From: Halomonas ventosae
GTDB lineage: Bacteria; Pseudomonadota; Gammaproteobacteria; Pseudomonadales; Halomonadaceae
Length of the DNA stretch: 64,000 bases
NCBI RefSeq assembly: GCF_004363555.1
Contig: NZ_SNZJ01000007.1
Span: 147,598-211,597 of the forward strand
Direction: 5' to 3'
The stretch's first letter is position 1; the number at the start of each line of letters is the position of its first letter. Position numbers and translations under genes: made by a program. Below the pieces are notes generated by a model. It was not told the DNA's origin. It ran no database searches and saw only the letters and a list, made by a program, of their open reading frames with translations. Below are positions 7,880 to 15,971 of the stretch, piece after piece.

Positions 7880-9070
7880 ATGGATCATCACGCCTACCGC
7901 CATGCGCTGGCCGACTGCCTCGCCGAGAGCGAGCTGCCCTTTGCCGCCGAGGAGTTCACGGGGCGTCGCCGCCGCGTGCGGCAGGCCATGCAGGCCGCCG
8001 GGCTCGAGGCGCTGCTGCTGACCGACCCCGCCGACATCTTCTACCTGACCGGCTACCACACCTTCGAGGTCTCGGTGTACACCTGCCTGGTCGTTTCGGC
8101 GGACCGGCTGGTGCTGCAGGTGCCCTCCATCGAGACCGGCCCGGCCGTGGTCACCGCCACGGTGGACGAGATCCTGGGCTATCGCTGGGAGGGCATCGAG
8201 GAGGTGATCGCACCGCTGGCCGAGATCCTCGCCCCCTACCATGCCATCGGACTGGACCTCTTCGGGGCCGGCCTGCGCTTCGGCGTCATCCGTGAGCTGC
8301 AGGCACGCCTGGGCAGCGGGCGCTTCCGCGACGACGGTGGCGAGCTGCTCGACCGCATCCGCATCGTCAAGACGCCGGCGGAGCTCGACTGCCTGCGCGA
8401 GAGCGCGCGGATCACCGCTGCCGGCCTGCGGGCGGCCATCGACGCCATCGCCCCCGGGGTCACCGACAACGACGTCGCGGCGGAGGGCAGCCGGGCGCTG
8501 CTGGCGGCCGGCAGCGAGTTCATGAGCCTGCAGCCCATCGTCACCACCGGCCGGCGCATCAGCGTCATCCACGTCAACCACAAGCGGCACGTGATCGCCG
8601 CGGATGAGCCGGTGTTCCTGGAGTTCGGCTCGGCCTTCCACCGCTATACCGCGCCGATGATGCGCACCGCCGTGGCCGGCCGGGCGAGCGCCGAGATGCA
8701 GGCGCTGCGCGATGTGTGCCGCGAGATGTATGAGGCACTGACCGCGGCGATGCGCCCCGGTAACAGCTTCGATGATGCCGCCCGGGCCGCCGAGGCGGTG
8801 CTGGCCCCCCACGCCGAGCGCGTGTTCTTCTCGGGGGTGTTCGGCTATGCGGTGGGGGCGCAGTTCCCGCCGAGCTGGGTCGAGGGGACGGGCTACATTG
8901 CCCGCGGCCAGCATCGCGAGTTCGCCGCCGACATGGTCTTCCACCTGCCGCTCTGCCTGAGGCTGCCGGGGCAGTGGGGCATCGGCCTCAGCGACACCGT
9001 GCGGGTCACCCCCGAGGGTGGTGAGCCGCTCACCGACAACGACTGGCAGCTGGCGGAGCGGGGTCGTTGA
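7880..9070 (+). CDS. M24-fold hydrolase, creatinase/ectoine-hydrolase-like, without metal ligands
   Basis: A 396-aa pita-bread-fold protein: an N-terminal creatinase-type domain ([22 protein letters not shown], about 39-60) and a C-terminal M24 domain. In true aminopeptidase P enzymes the metal is held by Asp-Asp-His-Glu-Glu. Here the corresponding places read [16 protein letters not shown] (second Asp replaced by Pro), [13 protein letters not shown] (His replaced by Tyr), [10 protein letters not shown] and IGLSDTVRV (both Glu lost). This pattern is known from metal-independent members such as creatinase and the ectoine hydrolase DoeA. An ectoine-related or other C-N hydrolase role is plausible in a halophile, but no doeB-type partner is nearby. 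Confidence 0.82.
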   Translation: MDHHAYRHALADCLAESELPFAAEEFTGRRRRVRQAMQAAGLEALLLTDPADIFYLTGYHTFEVSVYTCLVVSADRLVLQVPSIETGPAVVTATVDEILGYRWEGIEEVIAPLAEILAPYHAIGLDLFGAGLRFGVIRELQARLGSGRFRDDGGELLDRIRIVKTPAELDCLRESARITAAGLRAAIDAIAPGVTDNDVAAEGSRALLAAGSEFMSLQPIVTTGRRISVIHVNHKRHVIAADEPVFLEFGSAFHRYTAPMMRTAVAGRASAEMQALRDVCREMYEALTAAMRPGNSFDDAARAAEAVLAPHAERVFFSGVFGYAVGAQFPPSWVEGTGYIARGQHREFAADMVFHLPLCLRLPGQWGIGLSDTVRVTPEGGEPLTDNDWQLAERGR

Positions 9071-9132
9071 GCCGCCTCCGGCGGTTCGGCGCCTTCGTGG
9101 TCATCCCTTCATCGACACAGGAGAGATCTTGC

Positions 9133-10110
9133 ATGACACCCTTCCCGCTGCGCCTTTCGCGTGCCGGCCTGCTGGCGATTGCCGGCGTCACGCTGTCCGC
9201 CCAGGCCGTCCCTCCCGACCAGCTTCGCGAGCAGGTGCCCGGCTGGTTTCGCATGATGGTCGACCAGCACGAGGTCACCGCCCTCTATGACGGCTATATC
9301 GACCTTCAGACCGAGTTGCTGAAGGGCATGGACCAGGAGGCGCTTCGCGACCACCTCGATGGCCTGTTCATCGACACCGAGCAGGGCGTGCAGACGGCGG
9401 TCAACGCCTTCCTGGTGCACACCGGGGAGCACCTGGTGCTGGTGGACGCGGGCTCCGCGGCCTGCTTCGGCCCGACCCTGGGCCAGGTGCCGGACAATCT
9501 GCGAGCCTCGGGCTATGCCCCCGAGGAGGTCGACACCGTGCTGATGACCCACCTGCATCCCGATCACGTCTGCGGGCTGGTCGATGGCGAGGGCGAGCCG
9601 GTCTATCCCAACGCCGAGCTGCGCGCCAGCCGGGACGACGCCGACTTCTGGCTGAGCGAGGCACAGGCCGAGGCCGTCCCCGAGGACGACCGGGCCTTCT
9701 TCGACATGGCGCGCAACGCCGTGGCTCCGTACCGCGAGGCGGGGCGCTTCTCGACCTTCGAGCCCGGCGAGGAGCTGCTGCAAGGCGTTCAGGCCAGGGA
9801 CACCCGTGGCCATACGCCGGGCCATGCCAGCTTCCTGTTCGAGGGCGGGGACGACGAGCTGCTGGTGTGGGGCGACGTGGTGCACAGCTACGGCGTGCAG
9901 TTCGACGACCCGAGCGTGGCGATCGAGTTCGACTCCGACCCCGAGCAGGCCATCGCCACCCGCGAGGCGGTGTTCGAGGACGCCACCGAGGACGCGCACT
10001 GGGTGGCCGGCGCCCACCTGCCGTTTCCCGGCATCGGCCACGTGATCCGCGACGGTGAGGGCTATCGCTGGCTGCCGGTGGAGTTCGGGCCGATCCGCGA
10101 TGACCGCTGA
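9133..10110 (+). CDS. Exported metallo-beta-lactamase-fold hydrolase
   Basis: A 325-aa enzyme of the MBL superfamily. An N-terminal signal peptide (cleavage near SAQA, residue 25) implies a periplasmic location. The first zinc-binding motif is HLHPDH at residues 140-145, followed by TRGHTPGHASF (third-motif His) and the metal-bridging Asp in VWGDVVHSYG, with a C-terminal His in AGAHLPFPG. The upstream part NAFLVHTGEHLVLVDAG is the usual beta-hairpin start of the fold. Substrate cannot be inferred; relatives include lactonases and arylsulfatase-like enzymes. The start at 9133 is chosen because it gives the signal peptide; it lies 62 bases after the M24 gene, so co-transcription is likely. Confidence 0.86.
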   Translation: MTPFPLRLSRAGLLAIAGVTLSAQAVPPDQLREQVPGWFRMMVDQHEVTALYDGYIDLQTELLKGMDQEALRDHLDGLFIDTEQGVQTAVNAFLVHTGEHLVLVDAGSAACFGPTLGQVPDNLRASGYAPEEVDTVLMTHLHPDHVCGLVDGEGEPVYPNAELRASRDDADFWLSEAQAEAVPEDDRAFFDMARNAVAPYREAGRFSTFEPGEELLQGVQARDTRGHTPGHASFLFEGGDDELLVWGDVVHSYGVQFDDPSVAIEFDSDPEQAIATREAVFEDATEDAHWVAGAHLPFPGIGHVIRDGEGYRWLPVEFGPIRDDR

Positions 10111-10136
10111 GGGAGGTGATGCTGGCTGACCCGGCG

Positions 10137-10160
10137 CCTGCCGCGGCTACCCGCGGCGGG
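10137..10160. terminator. Inverted repeat between convergent genes
   Basis: Ten-base-pair GC-rich stem (one G-T wobble) with the loop CTAC, in the 73-base space between the convergent MBL-fold gene and acyl carrier protein gene. There is no T run on either side. A bidirectional terminator is the likely role. Confidence 0.45.
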
Positions 10161-10183
10161 CATCGTCCGCGACGGCCGCCGAC

Positions 10184-10441
10184 TCAGGCGGCGAGCCGCT
10201 TCTCCAGGTAGTCGAGCAGCCCCTCCAGGGTGGCGAGCTCGTGATAGTCGCTCTCCGGCACGCTGACGCCGAGGCGCTTCTCGAGGTCGACCAGGATGTT
10301 GAGGAAGTCGAAGGAGTCGATCTCCAGCGCCTCCCGCCAGGGGCGGCCGTGGGGCAGGGCGTCGATGTCGGCCTCGGGGGCCACCGCCAGGATGGCGTCG
10401 ATGACGGTCTCGCGGAGGGTGTCGCGGCTCAGGTTGGCCAT
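10184..10441 (-). CDS. Stand-alone acyl carrier protein
   Basis: An 85-aa acidic helical protein with the phosphopantetheine attachment motif EIDSFDFLN, Ser43 being the predicted modified residue (DSF instead of the more common DSL). Length and the second-helix segment following the serine fit the ACP fold. It is the last gene of a minus-strand operon and overlaps the E2 gene by 13 bases. Its position after a 2-oxoacid dehydrogenase without E3 is unusual: I infer it may accept the acyl group made by the complex or the ligase, giving a route from 2-oxoacid or acid to acyl-ACP. No phosphopantetheinyl transferase or ketosynthase is nearby. Confidence 0.88.
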   Translation of the reverse strand: MANLSRDTLRETVIDAILAVAPEADIDALPHGRPWREALEIDSFDFLNILVDLEKRLGVSVPESDYHELATLEGLLDYLEKRLAA

Positions 10442-11673
10442 AGGCGCTCGGGCTCCGTCAGCAGGTCGGTGAGTCGGGTCAGGAAGCGTGCGCCCAGGGC
10501 GCCGTCGGTGACCCGGTGGTCGGCGGCCAGCGAGGCGTGCAGGCAGCGAGCGGCCACCACCTGGCCGTCGCGGACCCAGGGCCGTTCGCTGATGCGCCCG
10601 AACCCCACCAGCGCCACCTGGGGCGGGTAGATCACCCCCTGGACGCTCTCTACGCCCAGGTCGCCCAGGTTGGTGACCGTGAGGCCCGCCGTGGTGAGCT
10701 CGGAGCTTCGCAGCCGGTCCTGGCGGGCGCGGGTCAGCAGGTCGCGCAGCGCGGCCATCATGGCGTCCGGCGCAAGCCGGTCGGCGTCGTGCAGTGCCGG
10801 GGCCACCAGCCCGCCGCCGCGCAGGGCGATGGCCACGCCCGGGTGCACCCCCTCGGCCGGCTGGAAGGCGTCGTCGACGAACCAGCCGTTGAGCGCCGGC
10901 ACCGCCTCGAGCGCCAGCGCCACGGCGCGCAGCTGCAGCACCGGGAAGATCAGCCGCTCGGCCACCGGGCGCTCGGCGTTATGGGCCTCGAGCCAGGCGA
11001 GGGCCGGCTCCACGCAGAGGGTGTTGCCCAGGTAATAGTGGGGGATCTCGCGCTTGGAGCGGGCCATGGCAGTGGCGATGGCCTGGCGCATGGCGGCGTG
11101 GGCGTCGGCTGCGCGCTCGGAAAGGGCGGCCTGGCGACCCTCGGCCGGCCGGGCCGCGCGCTCGACATCCTCCAGGGTGATGCTGCCGTCGACACCGCTG
11201 CCGCGAACGTCAGCCGGGTCGAGGCCCAGTTCGGCGGCCCGCTTGCGCGCGGCGGGGGAGATGCGCAGCCGCCCGCTGGTGGCCGCGGCGTGAGGTGGAA
11301 CCGGCGGCGAAACGTCGAGTGCCCGTGGCGAAGGCGCATGCGGTGAAGGCGTCCGAGACGCTTCGGGTATGGAGGGCTCGGCCGGCGTCTCCCGGCCGGC
11401 GGCCTCGCCCTCGGCCTTTTCGCCCTCGGCTCTTTCGCCTTCGGCAATGATCACCGCCAGTACCTCGCCCACCGGGACCTTCTGGCCCTCTTCCGCCACC
11501 AGCCGCTCCACGGTGCCGGTCTCCCAGATCTCCACGTCGATGGCACCCTTCTGGGTCTCGACCACGCAGACGATCTGCCCACGCTCGACCCGTTCGCCGG
11601 GCCGGATGTTCCACTCGACCAGGGTGCCGCTCTCCATGTCGGCCCCCAGCGAGGGCATGCGGAACTCGCTCAT
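10429..11673 (-). CDS. 2-oxoacid dehydrogenase E2 (dihydrolipoamide acyltransferase)
   Basis: A 414-aa E2 subunit. Order of parts: N-terminal lipoyl domain with the lipoylated Lys in VETQKGAIDVE (about residue 43); a charged Ala/Glu/Pro-rich linker (about 80-130); a peripheral-subunit-binding domain (LRISPAARKRAAELGLDP); and the acyltransferase domain ending with the catalytic DHRVTDGALG. There is one lipoyl domain, as in acetoin or branched-chain complexes. The start at 11673 (MSEFRMPSLGADM) matches E2 N-termini; a longer frame to 11949 is discounted. It lies 28 bases after the E1 beta gene and overlaps the ACP gene. No E3 is present, so a shared lipoamide dehydrogenase elsewhere is presumed. 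Confidence 0.93.
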   Translation of the reverse strand: MSEFRMPSLGADMESGTLVEWNIRPGERVERGQIVCVVETQKGAIDVEIWETGTVERLVAEEGQKVPVGEVLAVIIAEGERAEGEKAEGEAAGRETPAEPSIPEASRTPSPHAPSPRALDVSPPVPPHAAATSGRLRISPAARKRAAELGLDPADVRGSGVDGSITLEDVERAARPAEGRQAALSERAADAHAAMRQAIATAMARSKREIPHYYLGNTLCVEPALAWLEAHNAERPVAERLIFPVLQLRAVALALEAVPALNGWFVDDAFQPAEGVHPGVAIALRGGGLVAPALHDADRLAPDAMMAALRDLLTRARQDRLRSSELTTAGLTVTNLGDLGVESVQGVIYPPQVALVGFGRISERPWVRDGQVVAARCLHASLAADHRVTDGALGARFLTRLTDLLTEPERLWPT

Positions 11674-11701
11674 GGGTGCCTCCCTCCTGCCGGCCTTGCC
11701 A

Positions 11702-12682
11702 TCAGCCGAGCAGCCGGTGGACGGCGGCGACGATGTCCTCGACCTGGGGGATCGCCGCGTCCTCGAGGTGCCTGGCGTAGGGCACCGGCACCTCCTGGCT
11801 GCAGACCCGTACCGGCGGCGCGTCCAGCTCGAAGAAGGCCTGCTCGTTGATGCGGGTGATGATCTCGGCCGACAGGCTGCCGCTGCGCCAGCCCTCGTCG
11901 ACCACCACCACCCGGTGGGTCTTCGCCACGCTGGCCATGATCGCGGCATCGTCCAGCGGGCGCAGGGTGCGCAGGTCGAGCACCTCGGCGTCGATACCCG
12001 CCTTGGCCAGCTGCTCGGCGGCCGCGAGACTCTTGTGCAGCATGCCGCCGTAGGTGATCAGGCTGACCTGGCGGCCCTCGCGGCGGATCGCGGCATGGTC
12101 GAGCTCCATGGGGTGCGGCTCGCCCTCGACCGTCCCCTCGGCGCCCAGCAGCAGGGCATGCTCGAAGATCAGCACCGGGTCGGGGTCCTCCAGGGCGGCG
12201 AGCAGCATGCCGCGGGCATCCTCGTGGGTCGCCGGGGCGACGATGCGCAGCCCCGGGATATGGGCATACCAGCCCTCCAGGCTGTGGGAGTGCTGGGCGG
12301 CGAGCTGGCGCCCGCCGCCGGTGGTCATGCGGATCACCAGCGGCACGCTGAGCTGTCCGCCGGACATGTGCCGCAGGGTGGCGGCGTTGTTGATGATCTG
12401 GTCGAGGGCCAGCAGGCTGAAGTTCACCGTCATGATCTCGACGATGGGGCGCATGCCGTTGAGCGCCGCCCCGATGCCGGCCCCGGTAAAGGTCGACTCG
12501 GAGAGCGGGGTGTCGCGGATGCGCGCCTCGCCGAACTCCTCCAGCAGGCCGTGGCTGACCGCATAGGTGCCGCCGTAGCGGCCCACGTCCTCGCCCATCA
12601 GGAAGACCCGCTCGTCGCCGGCCAGGGCCGCACGCAGCCCCTGGCGCAGGGCCTCGCGGTAGGCGATCGTCTGCGTGGTCAT
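11702..12682 (-). CDS. 2-oxoacid dehydrogenase E1 beta subunit
   Basis: A 326-aa transketolase-type subunit that pairs with the E1 alpha encoded upstream to decarboxylate a 2-oxoacid with thiamine diphosphate. Typical features are the opening [36 protein letters not shown] with the TPP-activating Glu, [31 protein letters not shown], and the C-terminal swivel domain [14 protein letters not shown]...DLRTLRPLD. The sequence style resembles acetoin dehydrogenase/AcoB and PdhB. Its start overlaps the E1 alpha stop by 4 bases, showing translational coupling. Confidence 0.93.
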   Translation of the reverse strand: MTTQTIAYREALRQGLRAALAGDERVFLMGEDVGRYGGTYAVSHGLLEEFGEARIRDTPLSESTFTGAGIGAALNGMRPIVEIMTVNFSLLALDQIINNAATLRHMSGGQLSVPLVIRMTTGGGRQLAAQHSHSLEGWYAHIPGLRIVAPATHEDARGMLLAALEDPDPVLIFEHALLLGAEGTVEGEPHPMELDHAAIRREGRQVSLITYGGMLHKSLAAAEQLAKAGIDAEVLDLRTLRPLDDAAIMASVAKTHRVVVVDEGWRSGSLSAEIITRINEQAFFELDAPPVRVCSQEVPVPYARHLEDAAIPQVEDIVAAVHRLLG

Positions 12683-13710
12683 GGCCGCACCTCCCGGGCA
12701 TAGACATCGTGGCAGAGGTGCTCCACCGGCTCCCAGGTACCCGCCTCGGCGAAGGCCACGGCGGCGTCGATCTCCTCGGCCACCTCGCGCTCGATCTCGT
12801 CACGCACCGTGGCGGCGAGCAGCCCGCAGGCCACCGCGTCCCGGGCGAAGGTCTCGACGGGACAGCGCTGCCGCCACTGCTCGACTTCCGCCTTGTCGCG
12901 GTAGTGCTCGGGGTCGAACATCGAGTGGGCTCGGAAGCGGTAGGTGCGGTACTCCAGGAACATCGGCCCCCGGCCGGCGCGCACCCGGTCGACCGCCGCC
13001 TCGGTGGCCCGGGCCACCGCCACCACGTCCATGCCGTCCACGGACTCGCTGGGCAGGCGGTAGGCGGCGGCCTTGGCGGCCAGGTCGACCTGGGACTGGT
13101 GGCGCGCCAGCGCGGTGCCCATGGCGTAGCGGTTGTTCTCGCACAGGAAGAGCACCGGTAGCTGCCAGAGGGCAGCGAGGTTGAGCGACTCGTGGAACTC
13201 CCCCTCGGCCACGGCGCCGTCGCCGAAGAAGCAGGCGGTGACGCTGTCGCGCCCGGCCAGCCGGTCGGCTAGGGCATAGCCCACCGCCAACGGCAGGGAG
13301 CCCCCCACGATGGCGCTGCCGCCGAAGAAGCGCCGGCTCGCGTCGAAGAGGTGCATCGAGCCGCCGCGGCCCCGGCTGCAGCCCTCCTGCTTGCCGTACA
13401 TCTCGGCCATGATCGCCCCGGCGGGGACGCCGCGGGCGAGGGCATGGCCATGCTCGCGGTAGGTGGCCAGCACGTTGTCACGCTCGGCCAGGGCCGGCAT
13501 GGCGCCGGCGGCGATCGCCTCCTCGCCGATGTAGAGGTGCAGGAAGCCGCGGATCCTGCCGGCACTGTAGAGCTCCGCGCACTTCTCCTCGAAGCGGCGG
13601 ATGCGGATCATCTGCCACAGCAGCGCCCGGGCCCTGTCGGGATCATCCAGGCCGGCCGCGCCGATGGCGGGTGAGGCGTCGGGGCCTTCCCGGGGGGGTG
13701 AGGCGTTCAT
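12679..13710 (-). CDS. 2-oxoacid dehydrogenase E1 alpha subunit
   Basis: A 343-aa TPP-dependent subunit. The TPP motif starts at [15 protein letters not shown] and closes with the Asn pair in [11 protein letters not shown]. Also visible are [56 protein letters not shown] and [20 protein letters not shown]. This matches PDH, acetoin and branched-chain E1 alpha equally well, so the substrate is open. The gene overlaps the acetyl-CoA-synthetase-like gene by 4 bases at one end and E1 beta by 4 at the other. Confidence 0.93.
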   Translation of the reverse strand: MNASPPREGPDASPAIGAAGLDDPDRARALLWQMIRIRRFEEKCAELYSAGRIRGFLHLYIGEEAIAAGAMPALAERDNVLATYREHGHALARGVPAGAIMAEMYGKQEGCSRGRGGSMHLFDASRRFFGGSAIVGGSLPLAVGYALADRLAGRDSVTACFFGDGAVAEGEFHESLNLAALWQLPVLFLCENNRYAMGTALARHQSQVDLAAKAAAYRLPSESVDGMDVVAVARATEAAVDRVRAGRGPMFLEYRTYRFRAHSMFDPEHYRDKAEVEQWRQRCPVETFARDAVACGLLAATVRDEIEREVAEEIDAAVAFAEAGTWEPVEHLCHDVYAREVRP

Positions 13711-15461
13711 CGGGAGGTCTCCAGGGTCGAGGTGTCACCCTCCGGCAGGCCCAGTTCCCGGGCCTTGAGCAGGCGACGCATGATCTTGCCGCTGCGGGTC
13801 CTGGGCAGCGAGGCCTGGATCTCGATCTCCTTGGGCGCCACCGCAGGGCCGAGGCGCGTGCGGGCGAAGCCGAGCAGTTCGCGGCGCAGCGCCTCGTCGG
13901 GCACATGGCCCGGCTTGAGGGCCACGAAGGCCTTGACGATCTCGCCGATCACCGGGTCGGGCTTGCCGATCACCCCGACCTCGGCCACCGCCGGGTGCTC
14001 CATCAGCGCCGACTCCACCTCGAAGGGGCCGATCAGGTGGCCGGCGGACTTGATCATGTCGTCGGCGCGGCCCACGAACCAGAAGTAGCCCTCGGGGTCG
14101 CGCCGGGCCAGGTCGCCGGTGAGGTACCAGTCGCCGACGAAGCAGCGCCGGTAGCGCGCCTCCTCGTGCAGGTAGGTGCGAAACATCGAGGGCCAGCCGA
14201 CGCGCAGGGCGAGCTCGCCCTCCTCGTCATGATGGGCGACCCGCTCGACGCCGCCGTCGGGCAGGTGGCGCATCACCGCGGCCTCGATGCCGGGCAGCGG
14301 CTTGCCCATGGCGCCGGGGCGGATGTCCATGCAGGCGAAGTTGGCGATCATGATGCCGCCCGTCTCGGTCTGCCACCAGTTGTCGTGGATCGGCAGCCCG
14401 AAGGCCTCCACGCCCCAGTGCACGGCCTGGGGGTTGAGCGGCTCGCCGACGCTGGCGATGAAGCGCAGCGACGGATAGGTCCGGGTGCGGGCCCGCTCGG
14501 AGCCGCCCTTCATCATCATCCGTACCGCGGTGGGGGCGGTGTACCAGACGCTGACCGCCTCCTCGTCGAGGATCTGGTACCAGCGCTCGGCATCGAACTC
14601 CGCCTCGTCGACCACCAGGGTGGCGCCGAGGGAGAGCGGGGCGATGATGCCGTAGGAGGTGCCGGTCACCCAGCCGGGGTCGGCCGTGCACCAGAAGACG
14701 TCGCCCGCGCGCAGGTCGAGGGCGAGGCGGGCGGTGGCGTGGTGGGCGACCACCGCCTGGTGGACGTGGAGCGCCCCCTTGGGCGTGCCGGTGGTGCCGC
14801 TGGTGAAGTGCAGCAGGGCCGGCTGCTCGGGGTCGGTGGCCGGGATCGCATAGTCGGGCGAGGCCGCCTCGAGCAGCGGCCCGAGCTCCCGGGTGCCCTC
14901 GGGCAGCGCCTGGTCATCGTCGCGGACCACCAGCACGTGCGCGAGGCTTTGCAGCCGGTCGCGGATCGGGGCCACCTTTCGCCGGTAGAGGCTGGTGGTG
15001 GTCACCAGCACCCGGCCCTCGCCGAGCGTCAGCCGGGTGGCGATGGGCTCGGGGCCGAAGGCGGAGAACAGCGGGGTGACCACGGCGCCGTACTTGAGTG
15101 CCCCGAGCACCGCCAGGTAGAGCTCGGGAATCCGCCCGGCGAGCAGGAAGACACCGTCGCCGCGGGCGACACCCAGCTCGCCGAGCACGTTGGCGAAGCG
15201 GGCGCTGAGCTCGGCCAGTTCGCGGTAGCGGATCTCGCGTCGCGCCCCCGCCTTGCCGAGCCAGCGGATCGCGGTGCGCTCGCCGTCCTCACCGGCGGCG
15301 TGGCGGTCCACCGCCTCGTGGGCGATGTTCAGCCCGCCTTCGTCGGGCAGGCCGTCGAGCCAGCTCCGGGCCTCGTCCCAGGAGAAGCGGGCACAGGCCG
15401 AGGGATAGTCGTCCAGCACCGCTTCCCGGGCCTCGCGGCGGCTCTTGCGGAGTATCTCCAT
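13707..15461 (-). CDS. Acetyl-CoA synthetase-like acyl-CoA ligase
   Basis: A 584-aa adenylate-forming enzyme that would activate acetate or a short acid to its CoA thioester via an acyl-AMP. Visible core motifs: A3 [33 protein letters not shown]5 [13 protein letters not shown] (the Trp-Trp-Gln-Thr-Glu set typical of acetyl-CoA synthetases), A7 [12 protein letters not shown]8 [22 protein letters not shown] and A10 [14 protein letters not shown] with the catalytic lysine. At 584 aa it is shorter than E. coli Acs (652) and resembles AcsA/MACS-type ligases. The ATG at 15461 is the likely start. It is the first gene of the five-gene ligase-E1-E1-E2-ACP operon. Confidence 0.9.
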   Translation of the reverse strand: MEILRKSRREAREAVLDDYPSACARFSWDEARSWLDGLPDEGGLNIAHEAVDRHAAGEDGERTAIRWLGKAGARREIRYRELAELSARFANVLGELGVARGDGVFLLAGRIPELYLAVLGALKYGAVVTPLFSAFGPEPIATRLTLGEGRVLVTTTSLYRRKVAPIRDRLQSLAHVLVVRDDDQALPEGTRELGPLLEAASPDYAIPATDPEQPALLHFTSGTTGTPKGALHVHQAVVAHHATARLALDLRAGDVFWCTADPGWVTGTSYGIIAPLSLGATLVVDEAEFDAERWYQILDEEAVSVWYTAPTAVRMMMKGGSERARTRTYPSLRFIASVGEPLNPQAVHWGVEAFGLPIHDNWWQTETGGIMIANFACMDIRPGAMGKPLPGIEAAVMRHLPDGGVERVAHHDEEGELALRVGWPSMFRTYLHEEARYRRCFVGDWYLTGDLARRDPEGYFWFVGRADDMIKSAGHLIGPFEVESALMEHPAVAEVGVIGKPDPVIGEIVKAFVALKPGHVPDEALRRELLGFARTRLGPAVAPKEIEIQASLPRTRSGKIMRRLLKARELGLPEGDTSTLETSR

Positions 15462-15689
15462 GCGCGGCGACCTCGTGGCGACATGTCTTCCCAGCATAGT
15501 TCCCGGCCAGGCTTCCGCCCGCCTTCCCTGGCCTCGGCTTGATCCGGGACAAGCGTCACGCGGATCGCCTGGTCGGCGACGGGGGAGCAGCTATAACTAC
15601 ACTGACGGCAGGGGAGGGGCATGCCCCTCTCGTCGCGTCCCGGTGCCGTCCGGTGCCGGACACTCCAATCCCCCGTTGCGGAGGGTGTC

Positions 15690-15911
15690 ATGACACAGAC
15701 CGTTACGGCTGCCTATGGCAGCATCGACAAGGCCGCCAACGCCTTCGACGAGCTGGTCTCCGAGGGCTTCCCCCGGGAGAAGCTGTTCCTCGACAAGGAG
15801 ACCAACGAGGTCAAGGTGATCGTCCCCGAGACGTCGCAGCCGGAGGCGGAGGAGATCCTCAATCGCCACGGCCCCGACGAGGTGCGGGCCCGGCCCTACG
15901 AGGCCACCTAG
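15690..15911 (+). CDS. Small hypothetical protein, general-stress type
   Basis: A 73-aa cytoplasmic protein starting MTQTVTAAYGSIDKAANAFDEL at 15690, supported by GGAGGG nine bases upstream (15680-15685). The pattern is an alternating beta-alpha-beta fold (VTAAYGSIDKAANAFDELVSEGF, then KVIVPETSQPEAEEILNRHG) reminiscent of the YflT-like general-stress domain, but the similarity is by eye. A TATAAC sequence at 15592-15597 could be its -10 element. It precedes the TIR-STAND gene by 60 bases on the same strand, so the two may share a transcript. Confidence 0.7.
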   Translation: MTQTVTAAYGSIDKAANAFDELVSEGFPREKLFLDKETNEVKVIVPETSQPEAEEILNRHGPDEVRARPYEAT

Positions 15912-15971
15912 GCGGCTGCGCTCCCCCGGCGCCGGGTGACATCGCCCGGTGCAACGGGTCGAGGCTAGGCG

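Noticed and set aside
10429..11949. Extended start for the E2 gene and similar upstream extensions elsewhere
   Set aside because: The lipoyl domain begins at the 11673 start; the extra N-terminal residues overlap the E1 beta gene.
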